Origin: Roseovarius sp. ZX-A-9
GTDB taxonomy: Bacteria > Pseudomonadota > Alphaproteobacteria > Rhodobacterales > Rhodobacteraceae
Assembly: GCF_028369135.1 (NCBI RefSeq)
Contig: NZ_JAPWHW010000019.1
Span: forward strand, 30,871 to 94,870
Direction: 5' to 3'
Length of the DNA stretch: 64,000 bases
Part shown: piece after piece, positions 26,247 to 35,590 of the stretch
Position numbering within the stretch: position 1 is the first letter of the stretch
Layout: the number at the start of each line of letters is the position of its first letter
Notes under the pieces: generated by a model
Seen by the model: only the letters and a program-made list of their open reading frames with translations
The model's database searches: none
What the model was told of the DNA's origin: nothing
Translations under genes and position numbers: made by a program

Positions 26247-26585
26247 TCAGAGCGCGTTTTCATTGGTTTCGCCGGTGCGCACGCGCATGGCCTGTTCGAT
26301 GTCGATGACGAAAATCTTGCCATCACCGATCTTGCCGGTGCGGGCAGTGGTGGAGATGGTGTCGACCACCTGATCGACCATCGCCGCAGCGACAGCGATT
26401 TCCAGTTTGACCTTGGGCACGAAGCTGACGGCATATTCGGCGCCGCGATAAATCTCGGTGTGGCCGGATTGTGCGCCGAAGCCCTTTATTTCGGTCACCA
26501 TCATGCCGCGCACGCCGATGGCAGTCAGCGCCTGGCGGACCTCGTCGAGCTTGAACGGCTTGATTGTCGCAAGGATGAGTTTCAC
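26247..26585 (-). CDS. glnK: Nitrogen regulatory PII protein GlnK
   Basis: This 112-residue PII trimer senses 2-oxoglutarate and ATP/ADP and gates AmtB. With the GTG at 26585 as start the protein begins (M)KLILATIKPFKLDEVRQAL and has exactly canonical length, with Tyr51 of the uridylylation loop in YRGAEY, KVKLEIAVAA following, and GKIGDGKIFV near the end. AAGGGA lies six bases before the GTG. An in-frame ATG eight codons upstream would give a non-standard N-terminus and is less likely. It is co-transcribed with amtB, which makes GlnK rather than GlnB the better name. Confidence 0.95.
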   Translation of the reverse strand: MKLILATIKPFKLDEVRQALTAIGVRGMMVTEIKGFGAQSGHTEIYRGAEYAVSFVPKVKLEIAVAAAMVDQVVDTISTTARTGKIGDGKIFVIDIEQAMRVRTGETNENAL

Positions 26586-26864
26586 GATGTTCCCTTTCGG
26601 TATCTGCACGCGTGACCCGGTGGGGCGGCGCGCATTGTGCAGGTGCAGAAAAATCGCTCGGAACGGATTTATGAAGGCTTGGGCGTGAAATTGGCCGGTC
26701 TTGCCATGGCTATGCGATTAAAAAAGTGGCAGAAACGGCTGGGTGCCTAAAAATTACGCAGCTGGAAAATGGGTATCGGGTGTCTGCCAAGGCTCTACAT
26801 TCGCGGCGCAGTTCGGTATCATGGCGCAAAACAGAGGCTCCGGGCAGGGCTGAACAGGGCTGAC

Positions 26865-29048
26865 ATGGCAAATACAGGACGCAGAAAGCCACCGCTGGTG
26901 GCCGACAGGCGCAAACCGAAAACCAAACCCAAGGCCAAACCAAAGGCCAAGCCGCGCCGTGCTGCGACGCGATCCAGAACCGCGCGTCGCGGTGGGCCGA
27001 TTCGTCGCGCGGTCGGTGGACTGCTGCGGTGGGTGTGGCGGATCGTCTGGGGGATCGGTTGGCGCGTCGGTCTGGTGGCGGGGCTGATCGTCGGATTGGC
27101 GACGGGTTATGTCTATACGACGCTGCCGGATGTGGCGCAGTTGTTGGATGGGCGCGCGCGTGGCTCTGTCACGCTGCTGGATCGGAACGGCGATGTCTTT
27201 GCGTGGCGCGGCGATCAGTTCGGCGGGGCGGTGACAGCCCAGAGTGTCTCGCGGCATCTGCGCAATGCGGTGGTGGCGACCGAGGACAAACGTTTCTACC
27301 TGCATCCGGGCATCGACCCGATCGGCATTGCCAGCGCGGTGCGCATCAACCTCAGCGAAGGCCGTGGCCCGCTGAGCGGGCATGGCGGATCGACCATAAC
27401 GCAACAGACGGCCAAACTGCTCTGCCTCGGCGTCGAATATCGTGCCGAAGACTGGAAGAGCGAAGCCGAGTATGTGCGCGATTGTCGCCAGACCTCTCTG
27501 TGGCGCAAGGCCAAGGAAGCGATCTATGCGCTCGCTATGGAGGCGAAATACTCCAAGGATGAGATCCTGTCGATCTACCTCAACCGCGCCTATCTGGGGG
27601 GCGGCGCCTACGGTGCCGAAGCGGCAGCGCAGCGATATTTCGGTAAACCGGCTGCCAGCCTGAGCGCGGCGGAGGGGGCAATGCTGGCCGGGCTGCTGAC
27701 CGCGCCTTCGACATTGGCGCCGACCAGCAATATCGAGCGCTCGCAGAACCGCGCGTCGGTCGTGGTGGGGCTGATGCGCGATCAGGGGTATCTGTCCGAC
27801 GAAGAAGCCCGCGCGGCGCTGAACGCGCCGGCCGAGTTGTCGGAGGCGGCTGAAGCGCAGGCGGGGGGCTATTTCGCTGATTGGGTGATGGCGTCGGGGC
27901 CGGAGTTCTTTACCCGCGACACCACCGAGGATGTGATCATCCGCACCACTCTCGACCAGCGCATCCAGACCGCCGCCGAAGAAGCGATGCGGTACATCTT
28001 TGACGAAAAGGTGCGCGACGGGTCCAAGGCGCAGGCGGCGATTGTCGTCATGTCCGCCGATGGCGCGGTGCGCGCCATGGTAGGCGGGCGCGAGACCAAG
28101 GTGACGGGGGCCTTCAACCGCGCAACGCAGGCGCGGCGGCAGACCGGCTCGGCGTTCAAGCCGTTCGTCTATGCCACGGCGCTGGAACTGGGCTATTCCA
28201 GTCAGGCCACGGTGGTGGACGAGCCCTATTGCCTCGATATACCGGGGTCAGGCCGCTGGTGCCCCAGCAACTACGACAACAAGTTTCACGGTCGCGTGAC
28301 GCTGACCGATGCGCTGAAGCATTCCTTCAACATCCCGGCCGTCAAGGTATCCGAAAGCGTGGGCCGCGATCTGGTGCGCCGGGTTGCGAGCGACTTTGGC
28401 ATCGAAAGCGATCTGGCTGCCGGTCCGGCGCTGGCGCTGGGCGCGTCGGAAAGCACGCTGCTGGAGATGACAGGAGCTTATGCGGGTATTCTCAACGGTG
28501 GCTCTTCGGTCACGCCCTACGGTCTGGTCGAGCTGCGCCTGCTGGGACAGGATGAGCCGCTGATGGGCACCGGTGGCGGGATCGGTGAAAGGGTGATTCA
28601 CGAAGAGGCCGCGCAGGAGCTGATCTATATGATGCACCAGGTGGTCACATCCGGAAGCGGCCGCCGAGCCAATCTTCCCGACCGCGAGGCAGCCGGCAAG
28701 ACCGGCACGACGCAGGCGGCGCGCGATGCCTGGTTCCTTGGCTTTACCGCCGATTATGTGACGGGTGTCTGGATGGGGTATGACGACAACACCCCCCTGA
28801 CCGGCGTTACCGGTGGCGGCCTGCCGGCGGAAATCTGGCACGAGACAATGATACGTGTTGACGAAGGCGTGCCGGTGCGCCCGCTGCCGATGATGCGGGC
28901 GCCCGCGCGCCCGACCCAGAGCCTGAGCCCCGAAGGAAGTGAGCCGAACGCTCAGACCCAACCGCAACGCCAGCCGCAGCACACGCCGGGCAATGAGCGC
29001 AAGAAGCCGATAGAGAATATCCTGCGCAAACTGCTGGGGGGTGGCTGA
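26865..29048 (+). CDS. Class A penicillin-binding protein (bifunctional transglycosylase/transpeptidase)
   Basis: This 727-residue cell-wall synthase has a Lys/Arg/Pro-rich cytoplasmic tail (about 1-55), one membrane anchor (VGLVAGLIVGLATGYVYTTL) and a GT51 transglycosylase domain with the catalytic Glu in VVATEDKRFYLHPGID (about 140) and GGSTITQQTAKLL. The transpeptidase domain has TGSAFKPF (Ser429, Lys432), HSFN (about 487) and KTGTT (about 612). A segment with two Cys (LLCLGVEYRAEDW, then YVRDCRQ) is inserted after the glycosyltransferase motif. The ATG at 26865 gives MANTGRRKPP, and an ATG 96 bases upstream lacks support. All active-site residues are present. Confidence 0.95.
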   Translation: MANTGRRKPPLVADRRKPKTKPKAKPKAKPRRAATRSRTARRGGPIRRAVGGLLRWVWRIVWGIGWRVGLVAGLIVGLATGYVYTTLPDVAQLLDGRARGSVTLLDRNGDVFAWRGDQFGGAVTAQSVSRHLRNAVVATEDKRFYLHPGIDPIGIASAVRINLSEGRGPLSGHGGSTITQQTAKLLCLGVEYRAEDWKSEAEYVRDCRQTSLWRKAKEAIYALAMEAKYSKDEILSIYLNRAYLGGGAYGAEAAAQRYFGKPAASLSAAEGAMLAGLLTAPSTLAPTSNIERSQNRASVVVGLMRDQGYLSDEEARAALNAPAELSEAAEAQAGGYFADWVMASGPEFFTRDTTEDVIIRTTLDQRIQTAAEEAMRYIFDEKVRDGSKAQAAIVVMSADGAVRAMVGGRETKVTGAFNRATQARRQTGSAFKPFVYATALELGYSSQATVVDEPYCLDIPGSGRWCPSNYDNKFHGRVTLTDALKHSFNIPAVKVSESVGRDLVRRVASDFGIESDLAAGPALALGASESTLLEMTGAYAGILNGGSSVTPYGLVELRLLGQDEPLMGTGGGIGERVIHEEAAQELIYMMHQVVTSGSGRRANLPDREAAGKTGTTQAARDAWFLGFTADYVTGVWMGYDDNTPLTGVTGGGLPAEIWHETMIRVDEGVPVRPLPMMRAPARPTQSLSPEGSEPNAQTQPQRQPQHTPGNERKKPIENILRKLLGGG

Positions 29049-29061
29049 ACGACCGTGGCCG

Positions 29062-29082
29062 AGATTTTTCGCAGAAAAATCT
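29062..29082. terminator. AT-rich gene-end hairpin between convergent genes
   Basis: AGATTTTTC (29062-29070), loop GCA, GAAAAATCT (29074-29082) is a perfect nine-base stem between the PBP gene and mlaC. The stem itself supplies T-runs on both strands. Similar hairpins at gene ends are familiar to me from related genomes. Confidence 0.5.
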
Positions 29083-29121
29083 ACGGAGCCGCCGGTTGTG
29101 ATGGGTGGTGAATGACCGCGT

Positions 29122-29730
29122 TTAGCCCGCGGTTTTCAGGTCCGCGATCAACGCGTCGATATTGCCCTTGCGCCGGTCCAGCATCGAGCCGATTTCGGTC
29201 CGTTCACTCAGGCGCAGGCTGATGCCTTCGATGACCATGTCGAAGAACAGGTCCTTACCCGACCGGTCAGACACCAGAAATCGCACCTCGAAGGGCGCTT
29301 CGCCACGCAGGTAGACGGTTGAGGTGACTTCGTGCCAGGATTTGACCTCGCGCACGCCCTTGACCTCGATCTTGCCGCCGGCGAATTCGTTGAACCGCTT
29401 GCCATATTTGCGCGCCACATAGCCACGGAACGCATCCGTATAGGCGCGCATCTGGGCGGCGCTGGCGCGTCGGGAATCGGCGCCAAGCGTCGAACGGGCG
29501 ATGATGTTCACATCGGCATATTTGCGGAAGATCGTTTCGAAATCCCTGATCATCGACGACAGCGGTTTACCCGAGGCGATCACGCGATTGATGTCACCTA
29601 CCACCTGATCAACCAGCGCCTTGGCGCGGGCCTCGGTCAGGGCGACGGCACCGGTCGCGGGCAGGGCTGCGATCAGGGCAGCGGCAAACCCGGTCTTGAG
29701 GGCCGTGCGTCGGGACGTATCATTCGGCAT
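29122..29730 (-). CDS. mlaC: MlaC-type phospholipid-binding protein (toluene tolerance Ttg2D family)
   Basis: This 202-residue periplasmic protein shuttles phospholipids in outer-membrane lipid-asymmetry maintenance. The N-terminus has a twin-arginine-like motif (SRRTALKTG) before a hydrophobic stretch (FAAALIAALPATGAVA), so export by Tat is possible. The mature part has YVARKYGKRFNEFAGG and VRFLVSDRSGKDLFFDMVIE, typical of MlaC. The ATG at 29730 is chosen because GGAGACCCCT precedes it and it overlaps the mlaA end by 11 bases. Other Met codons upstream lie within mlaA. The MlaFED transporter genes are not in the window. Confidence 0.9.
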   Translation of the reverse strand: MPNDTSRRTALKTGFAAALIAALPATGAVALTEARAKALVDQVVGDINRVIASGKPLSSMIRDFETIFRKYADVNIIARSTLGADSRRASAAQMRAYTDAFRGYVARKYGKRFNEFAGGKIEVKGVREVKSWHEVTSTVYLRGEAPFEVRFLVSDRSGKDLFFDMVIEGISLRLSERTEIGSMLDRRKGNIDALIADLKTAG

Positions 29731-30526
29731 AGGGGTCTCCATATGGATCACTCGGGCTGGCAGAACCAGTGTCATAGGGATCTAGATAATTGTCGCTGCC
29801 GTCTTTCCCAACCTTGAACCTGCGGTTCTGAAGATAAAGTGAGCGGGAAGCCGCGTAGCTGTCGGCGCTGTCGTAGAGAACCGAATCGATTGCGTCGCTG
29901 TAGCGTCCGCGCGCGCTGAGCCGGGATGAGACCGCGGCGGCGGTGCCGTAATAGGTTTCGGGCGTGCCGACCACGTAGCTGAGAGGGTTGGTGAAGATGT
30001 CCACTGCCTTGCCGACGGCGTCACGGGTCGTCGCGGGCCCCATCAGCGGCAATTCCAGATACGGGCCTTCGTTCACGCCCCAGACATAGAGCGTCTGGCC
30101 GAAATCGGCACCGTTCTCGGCCGGCATGTTCAGATCGGTTGCGGTGTCAAACAGCCCGCCGAGCCCGATCGTGGTGTTGACCAGGAAGCGGTAGAAATCC
30201 TCGGTCGCGGCCTTGCCGTTGCCTTGCAATATGCTGTTGGCAATGGCGGCGGGGAGCGACAGGTTATTGGAAAAATTGCCGATCACCGTTTCGATATCAT
30301 CGGGGATCGCCTTGGAATAACCCGTGCCGGCCGGGCGCAGCACGGCCCTGTCGATGCTGCGGTTAAAGGCATGCATGCGACGGTTTTCCGCCTCGTAGGG
30401 GTCAAATGGCGCGCCGCGTGTCAAGGCGGGATCGGGCTGGGTACAGCCCGCAACAAGCACCACGGTGAAACCGAGAATTGTCAGCAGGGCAGGCCGCAGC
30501 ATGCGGGTCACGTAAGAAGCGGTCAA
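29720..30526 (-). CDS. mlaA: MlaA/VacJ-family lipoprotein
   Basis: This 268-residue outer-membrane lipoprotein forms the channel removing misplaced phospholipids from the outer leaflet. The signal ends in a lipobox (VVLVAGC, Cys about 28). The core has APFDPYEAENRRMHAFNRSI, GNFSNNLSLPAAIANSIL, FLVNTTIGLGGLFDTATDL and ELPLMGPATTRDAVGKAVD, all characteristic of VacJ/MlaA. The last 35 residues are a Tyr/Asp/Pro-rich tail not needed for the fold. It overlaps mlaC and probably shares its promoter, which should lie in the divergent gap to the secretion gene at 30.7 kb. Confidence 0.96.
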   Translation of the reverse strand: MTASYVTRMLRPALLTILGFTVVLVAGCTQPDPALTRGAPFDPYEAENRRMHAFNRSIDRAVLRPAGTGYSKAIPDDIETVIGNFSNNLSLPAAIANSILQGNGKAATEDFYRFLVNTTIGLGGLFDTATDLNMPAENGADFGQTLYVWGVNEGPYLELPLMGPATTRDAVGKAVDIFTNPLSYVVGTPETYYGTAAAVSSRLSARGRYSDAIDSVLYDSADSYAASRSLYLQNRRFKVGKDGSDNYLDPYDTGSASPSDPYGDPYAE

Positions 30527-30705
30527 AAGATCAAATCCGGGCTATTTTCTGCGATGCATTAGTCAATCAGTTACATAAACCGATCCATGATCAAGAAAAC
30601 AGACCGCAGATCGCGACACGCCAACCCGTGGCAGAAAAGAGACGCCCCAAAAAGGCGCCGCAGCTGCCGCGGCATGGGTCGCGAAGTACAGTTTTATGGG
30701 GCTTC

Positions 30706-32067
30706 ATGCAAGTGTTGCGCGCATCACGCGGGTTTGAACAGGGCCTTGTTCGGGGCCGGTCGGAGCTGCGCGCGGCATTGCGCGGCACCCGTGGGCTGAT
30801 CTGGTGCGTGGCCCTCTTCGGCGTTGCGGTCAATCTGCTGCTTCTGACCGGCCCGCTTTACATGCTGCAGGTGTATGATCGGGTCCTCTCCAGTCGTTCG
30901 GTAGAGGCATTGCTGGTGCTGTCGGTGCTGGTGTTTTTCCTGTTTTCTGTCATGGCGGTGCTTGATTTCGTGCGTGCCCGGCTGGTGGCGCGGATTGCTG
31001 CCCGGTTGCAGGTGCGATTGCGGGCGCGGGTGTTCGAGGCGGGTTTGCGCCACGCTTCGCTCGGGTCGCAGGAGGGGTTGCCGCAGGCGCTGCGTGATCT
31101 GGGGGCGGTGCAGCAGGTGCTGGCCGCTCCGATCATGATCACCCTGCTCGACCTGCCGTGGACGCCGCTATTTTTGCTGTGCATCTTTGTCTTTCACCCA
31201 TGGCTGGGGTTGCTGGCCTGCGGCGGTGCAGTGGTGCTGATCGGGCTGGCCATGTTCAACCAGTTCAGCATCAAGGATGCCGAGGCGGAAGCCGCGCGCG
31301 CCGCCGCCCATGCCGCGCGCTTGGCAGATGATCTGGGTGCCGGGGCGCAGACGGTGCGTGCGTTGGGCATGCAGCAGGCAGCCCTTGCGCATTGGAGCAG
31401 CAGCCATGCGGCGGCGCTGAAAACCGAGACGGCTGCCGGCGATCTTGGGGGCGGGTTTGCCGCGGCGTCGCGCGGCCTGCGCCTGATCTTGCAATCGGCG
31501 ATGCTGGGCCTCGGGGCGTTTTTGGTGTTGCGCGGTGCGCTGTCGCCGGGGGCGATGATTGCCACTTCGGTTCTGGCGGGGCGAGCGCTTGCACCGGTCG
31601 AGCAGGTCATCGGTGGCTGGCCGGTGATCCAGCGCGGGATGAAGGCGTGGCGCGCTCTGGGCGCGACTCTGGGGGCGTATCCGCCGTTGCCGCCGCGCAC
31701 CGAATTGCCGCGCCCCGCACCGGGGCTGCATGTCAGCCTGCTGAGCGTGGCACCGCCCGACTGCCATGGCGGATGTTGCCGAGGCACCGGTGCGCGGGCT
31801 TCTGACGACGGGTGCGCTTGCTTTGCTGCTGCTGGTCGGCGGCTTTGGCGGTTGGGCGACGCAGGCCCGGATTGCGGCGGCGGTGGTGGTGCCTGCGCGC
31901 GTTGCGGCCCCAGAAGGCCAGCGCATCATCCAGCACCCGCGCGGCGGCGTGGTGACGCAGCTGCTGGTCCGCGATGGCCGTCATGTCGCGGTTGGCGATG
32001 TGTTGCTGGTGCTCGACGCGTCCGAACTGCATTCGGAGCGGGCGCTTGTGCAGGCGGAGCTGGATGA
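30706..32067 (+). pseudogene. Type I secretion ABC exporter (PrtD-like) lacking its nucleotide-binding domain
   Basis: From the ATG at 30706 about 345 residues match the membrane part of PrtD/AprD-type exporters: LLLTGPLYMLQVYDRVLSSR, DLPWTPLFLLCIFVFHPWLG and GRALAPVEQVIGGWPVIQRG. After LHVSLLSVAPP (about 31755), where the ATPase domain should begin, homology stops abruptly. The frame runs on, out of phase, over hlyD to a chance stop at 32067. No Walker A, ABC signature or Walker B sequence exists in any frame nearby. A deletion of roughly 700 bases that also removed the usual intergenic part is the simplest explanation. The product cannot power transport by itself. A sequencing or assembly error is less likely because both flanks are clean. 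Confidence 0.82.
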
Positions 32068-33046
32068 GGTCCGGGCGCAGCGGGCACGGCTCAACGCAGA
32101 ACTGGAGGGCGACGGGCAGATACGTTTCCCCGCTGACATGTCGGACCGTGACCCGGAGCTGGCAGAGATGATGGCGGGGCAGCGCCGCCTCTTGCAGGCG
32201 CGTATCGCGCTCGATGCCGAGACGGCCTCGCAACTGGAGCAGCGAAGGCAGTTGATCACCACGCAGATTGCCGGGCTGGACGCGCAACTGGCGGCGATTG
32301 CCCTGCAACAGGGCGTGATCGAGGAAGAAACCCGGAGCCAGCAGGCGCTGCTGGAAAAAGGGCTGACGCAGGCGGGTCGTGTGGCGGCGTTGCGCCGAGA
32401 GGCGGCGCGTCTGGAGGGCCGGGCGGGGCAGGTTGCTCAGGCGCGCGCCCGCATCATCGCGCTCGATCTGGAGCGGCGGGGCCTGCGCGCCGCACGGCTC
32501 GAAGACGTGATGACGCGGCTGCGCGACATTGGCCACCGCGAGCGTGCGCTGCGCGAGCGGCACCGCGCCCTGAGCGCCGAGATCGCGGCGCAGACCGTGA
32601 CTGCGCCGGTCGCCGGCGTGGTGCATGATCTGGGCGACCTGACGCAGGGCAGCGTGGTGCGGCCCGCCGAATCGCTTATGCAGATCGTGCCGACGGACCG
32701 TGCACCGCGGGTCGAGGCACGGATCACCCCGGAGCAGATTGACCGCGTTGCCGAAGGCCAGCGCGTGACGCTGCGCTTTCCGGCACTTGATACAGGGCAG
32801 TCGCCTGAACTGGGCGGGCAGATCACGCATCTGTCGGCGGATGTGCTGCGCGACCCCGCGACCGGACGCGCTTTTTTCCGTGCCGAAATCCTGTTGCAGG
32901 AGGCCGCCGAAACCCGATTGCCGGCAGGCACCGTGCTGATCCCCGGCATGCCGGCAGAGGTCTATATCCGCACCGGGGAACACGCACCACTGACCTATCT
33001 GCTGAAACCACTTGGCGATTATGTGAACCGTGCGTTGCGTGATTGA
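31766..33046 (+). CDS. HlyD-family membrane fusion protein of type I secretion
   Basis: This 426-residue periplasmic adaptor bridges the inner-membrane exporter and TolC. It has a short cytoplasmic start, one membrane helix (LLTTGALALLLLVGGFGGWA), a lipoyl-like half (IIQHPRGGVVTQLLVRDGRH, then VTAPVAGVVHDLGDLTQGSV), a long coiled coil (about 85-280) and a beta-barrel end (VLIPGMPAEVYIRTGEHAPL). It looks complete. The ATG sits at the deletion point of the upstream exporter gene and has no recognisable ribosome-binding site, so its expression may have been damaged as well. No TolC or RTX substrate gene is nearby. Confidence 0.9.
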   Translation: MADVAEAPVRGLLTTGALALLLLVGGFGGWATQARIAAAVVVPARVAAPEGQRIIQHPRGGVVTQLLVRDGRHVAVGDVLLVLDASELHSERALVQAELDEVRAQRARLNAELEGDGQIRFPADMSDRDPELAEMMAGQRRLLQARIALDAETASQLEQRRQLITTQIAGLDAQLAAIALQQGVIEEETRSQQALLEKGLTQAGRVAALRREAARLEGRAGQVAQARARIIALDLERRGLRAARLEDVMTRLRDIGHRERALRERHRALSAEIAAQTVTAPVAGVVHDLGDLTQGSVVRPAESLMQIVPTDRAPRVEARITPEQIDRVAEGQRVTLRFPALDTGQSPELGGQITHLSADVLRDPATGRAFFRAEILLQEAAETRLPAGTVLIPGMPAEVYIRTGEHAPLTYLLKPLGDYVNRALRD

Positions 33047-33124
33047 CGGCAGATTGGCATTTCCATTTCGTGCAGCGGGGGGTAGCGTCCGACCGAAACC
33101 ACTGCCTGTTCGGAGGAGATTGAA

Positions 33125-33586
33125 ATGAGCAAGTTCGAGGAAAAACTGGCCGCACTCGGCGTTACCCTGCCCGACGCCCCGGCGCCTGCCGCCAATTACG
33201 TGCCCTATGTGCAGGTCGGTGACATGCTCTATGTCTCCGGGCAACTCTCCAAGGATGACAGCGGCCTGATCACCGGCAAGCTGGGCGACACGATGGACAC
33301 GGCGGCGGGGGCTGTGGCGGCGCGGGCCTGCGCGATTAATCTGCTGGCCCAGGTCAAGGCGGCCTGCGGCGGCGATCTGGACCGGCTGGTGCGGGTGGTC
33401 AAGCTGGGCGGATTCGTCAATTCCACCAGCGATTTCACCGACCAGCCCGCGGTGATCAACGGGGCATCCGATCTGATCGGCGAAGCGCTGGGCGAGGCTG
33501 GACAGCACGCGCGCGCGGCGGTTTCTGCGGCGGCGTTGCCGATGGGCGTTGCGGTAGAGATCGAAGGCATCTTTCAGATCAGATGA
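33125..33586 (+). CDS. RidA-family (YjgF/YER057c/UK114) protein
   Basis: This 153-residue protein belongs to the RidA superfamily, subgroup related to YoaB/TCP14-like members. Landmarks are YVQVGDMLYVSGQLSKDDSG, AARACAINLLAQVKAACGGD and VVKLGGFVNSTSDFTDQPAV, ending ALPMGVAVEIEGIFQIR. Canonical RidA hydrolyses reactive enamines and imines from amino-acid dehydratases. The conserved catalytic Arg of that group is not obvious here, so the activity is uncertain. GGAGGAGATTGAA upstream of the ATG is an excellent ribosome-binding site. Its stop overlaps the next gene as ATGA. Confidence 0.93.
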   Translation: MSKFEEKLAALGVTLPDAPAPAANYVPYVQVGDMLYVSGQLSKDDSGLITGKLGDTMDTAAGAVAARACAINLLAQVKAACGGDLDRLVRVVKLGGFVNSTSDFTDQPAVINGASDLIGEALGEAGQHARAAVSAAALPMGVAVEIEGIFQIR

Positions 33587-34353
33587 GCGCGCTGTCAGAA
33601 GCGTTTCGCGTCGTGCCGGTGGCGCATCGCGCCCTGCATGACGTGAGCGCGGGCCGCCCGGAGAACTCGCGCGCGGCGATCCGCGCGGCGATCGCGGCGG
33701 ATTACGGGATCGAGATCGACCTGCAACTGTCGCGCGACGGGCGGGCGATGGTGTTTCATGACTATGAGCTGGCGCGCCTGACCGGTGCGCCGGGGAATGT
33801 ATCCGACATGAAGGCCGCAGATCTGGCACAGCTCAGGCTGACTGGCGGCGAAGAGAGCGTGCCGACCCTCACCGAAGTGCTGGCTCTGGTCGCGGGGCGG
33901 GTGCCGCTGCTGATCGAGCTGAAGGACCAGCACGGCGAAATGGGCGGCTCGGACGGGCGGCTGGAGCGGGCCGTGGCGCATGATATCGCGGGCTACGCTG
34001 GCCCGCTGGCGCTGATGTCGTTCAACCCGCATTCGGTGATCGAGCTGGCCGGGCTTTGCCCTGCCGTCCCGCGCGGTATCGTGACCGGCGGCTATGCGGC
34101 CGAGGATTGGCCCGAACTGCCCGATGGACGCACACGCGCGCGGCTGCGCGATATCCCCGATTTCGAAGCGGCGTCGGCATCGTTTATCAGCCATGAGGTC
34201 GCGGACCTGGACCGGTCGCGCGTGGCCGAGATCAAGGCAGGTGGCGCCGCCATCCTGTGCTGGACGGTACGCAGCGCCGCGCAGGAATTGCAGGCGCGAC
34301 GAATTGCTCACAACATCACGTTTGAGGGGTATCTGGCGGCGATCCCCGCTTGA
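33583..34353 (+). CDS. Glycerophosphodiester phosphodiesterase
   Basis: This 256-residue GDPD TIM-barrel enzyme cleaves glycerophosphodiesters to glycerol-3-phosphate and an alcohol. The active-site start is AHRALHDVSAGRPENSRAAI with the catalytic His-Arg and Glu, followed by IEIDLQLSRDGRAMVFHDYE with the second His. Metal-binding VPLLIELKDQHGE and LMSFNPHSVIELAGL follow. There is no signal peptide, so it acts in the cytoplasm. It overlaps ridA by four bases. The C-terminal VLC-type strand reads ILCWTVRSAAQ. Coupling to an acetyltransferase gene downstream is common in this group, but its meaning is unknown. Confidence 0.94.
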   Translation: MSALSEAFRVVPVAHRALHDVSAGRPENSRAAIRAAIAADYGIEIDLQLSRDGRAMVFHDYELARLTGAPGNVSDMKAADLAQLRLTGGEESVPTLTEVLALVAGRVPLLIELKDQHGEMGGSDGRLERAVAHDIAGYAGPLALMSFNPHSVIELAGLCPAVPRGIVTGGYAAEDWPELPDGRTRARLRDIPDFEAASASFISHEVADLDRSRVAEIKAGGAAILCWTVRSAAQELQARRIAHNITFEGYLAAIPA

Positions 34354-34402
34354 ACCTGCGCCAGCGCACCACAAATTGTGCATGGCAAGAGGCGGGGGCG
34401 CC

Positions 34403-35590
34403 ATGACCAAAACCGAAGCGATCATCGAGATCCATGACAGCCTGACGCAGATCGACGCGCCGGACTGGGATGCCTGTGCCTGCCCCGAGGCGGCGCAGAG
34501 TGGTCGCCCGGATGATCCGTTTACCACTCACCGGTTCCTGCTGGCGCTGGAGCAGAGCGGCTCTGTCGGGCCGGGGACCGGGTGGCAGGCGCAATACATG
34601 ACCGTGCGCACGGGCGGGCAGATCATTGCCTGTGCGCCGCTTTATGCCAAATCGCACAGTCAGGGCGAGTATATCTTCGATTTCAACTGGGCGCAGGCCT
34701 ATGAGAATGCAGGCGGGCGCTATTACCCGAAATTGCAGATCGCGGTGCCCTTTACCCCCGTCACCGGGCGACGGTTCCTGACCCGACCGGGTCACGAAGA
34801 TGTGGGCCGAGCGGCGCTGGTGCAGGGGGCGGTGCAGATGGCCGAGCGGCATGGGCTGTCGTCGCTGCATATCACCTTTTGCACCGAGGACGAGGCAGAG
34901 GCGGGGGCCGCGATGGGCCTGATGCGGCGCAGCAGCCAGCAGTTTCACTGGATGAATGGCGGGTATGAAAGCTTTGACGGGTTCCTGGCGCAGTTGAGCG
35001 CCCGTAAGCGCAAGAACATCCGCAAGGAGCGCCGGACCGCGCAGGATTTTGGCGGCGAGATCGAAGAGCTGACAGGCGATGCGATCAGACCCGCGCATTG
35101 GGATGCGTTCTGGCAGTTCTATCAGGACACCGGGGCGCGCAAATGGGGCACGCCCTACCTGACGCGGGCGTTTTTCGACATTGCGCAGGACACGCTGCGC
35201 GATGATATCCTGCTGGTTCTGGCGCTGCGCGACGGGCGCGCGGTGGCGGGTGCGATGAACTTGATCGGAGCGCACACGCTTTATGGCCGGTACTGGGGCT
35301 GCATCGAGGATCACCCCTGCCTGCATTTCGAACTGTGCTATTACCGGGCGATAGAATATGCCATCGCCCATGGTCTGGATCGGGTAGAGGCCGGCGCGCA
35401 GGGTGAACACAAGCTGGCGCGCGGCTATCTGCCGGTCACGACACATTCCTTGCACTGGTTGTCCGATCCCGGCTTTGCTGCCGCGGTGGCGCAGTACCTG
35501 GAGGCAGAAAAACACGCGGTAGACCAGGAGATAGATATCCTGACCGCTTACGGCCCGTTTCGGAAGACCAATGTGGAGGACAAACTGTGA
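34403..35590 (+). CDS. GNAT/FemAB-like acyltransferase (DUF482, 'peptidogalycan biosynthesis' family)
   Basis: This 395-residue protein shows the DUF482 pattern: [49 protein letters not shown] and [20 protein letters not shown], then [20 protein letters not shown] and [16 protein letters not shown]. The family has a GNAT fold and is often labelled as peptidoglycan-related, but no reaction has been shown to my knowledge. The ATG at 34403 ([10 protein letters not shown]) follows GGCGGGGGCG. An ATG seven codons upstream is a possible alternative. Its stop overlaps the start of phhB. Confidence 0.9.
   Translation: MTKTEAIIEIHDSLTQIDAPDWDACACPEAAQSGRPDDPFTTHRFLLALEQSGSVGPGTGWQAQYMTVRTGGQIIACAPLYAKSHSQGEYIFDFNWAQAYENAGGRYYPKLQIAVPFTPVTGRRFLTRPGHEDVGRAALVQGAVQMAERHGLSSLHITFCTEDEAEAGAAMGLMRRSSQQFHWMNGGYESFDGFLAQLSARKRKNIRKERRTAQDFGGEIEELTGDAIRPAHWDAFWQFYQDTGARKWGTPYLTRAFFDIAQDTLRDDILLVLALRDGRAVAGAMNLIGAHTLYGRYWGCIEDHPCLHFELCYYRAIEYAIAHGLDRVEAGAQGEHKLARGYLPVTTHSLHWLSDPGFAAAVAQYLEAEKHAVDQEIDILTAYGPFRKTNVEDKL

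Noticed and set aside
26586..26864. NtrC or sigma-54 site upstream of glnK-amtB
   Set aside because: GCAC/TGCAC-like fragments occur, but no symmetric NtrC site or -24/-12 sequence with correct spacing could be placed.
31733..33829. 698-codon minus-strand frame across hlyD, ridA and the GDPD start
   Set aside because: It spans three unrelated real genes on the other strand and has shadow composition.
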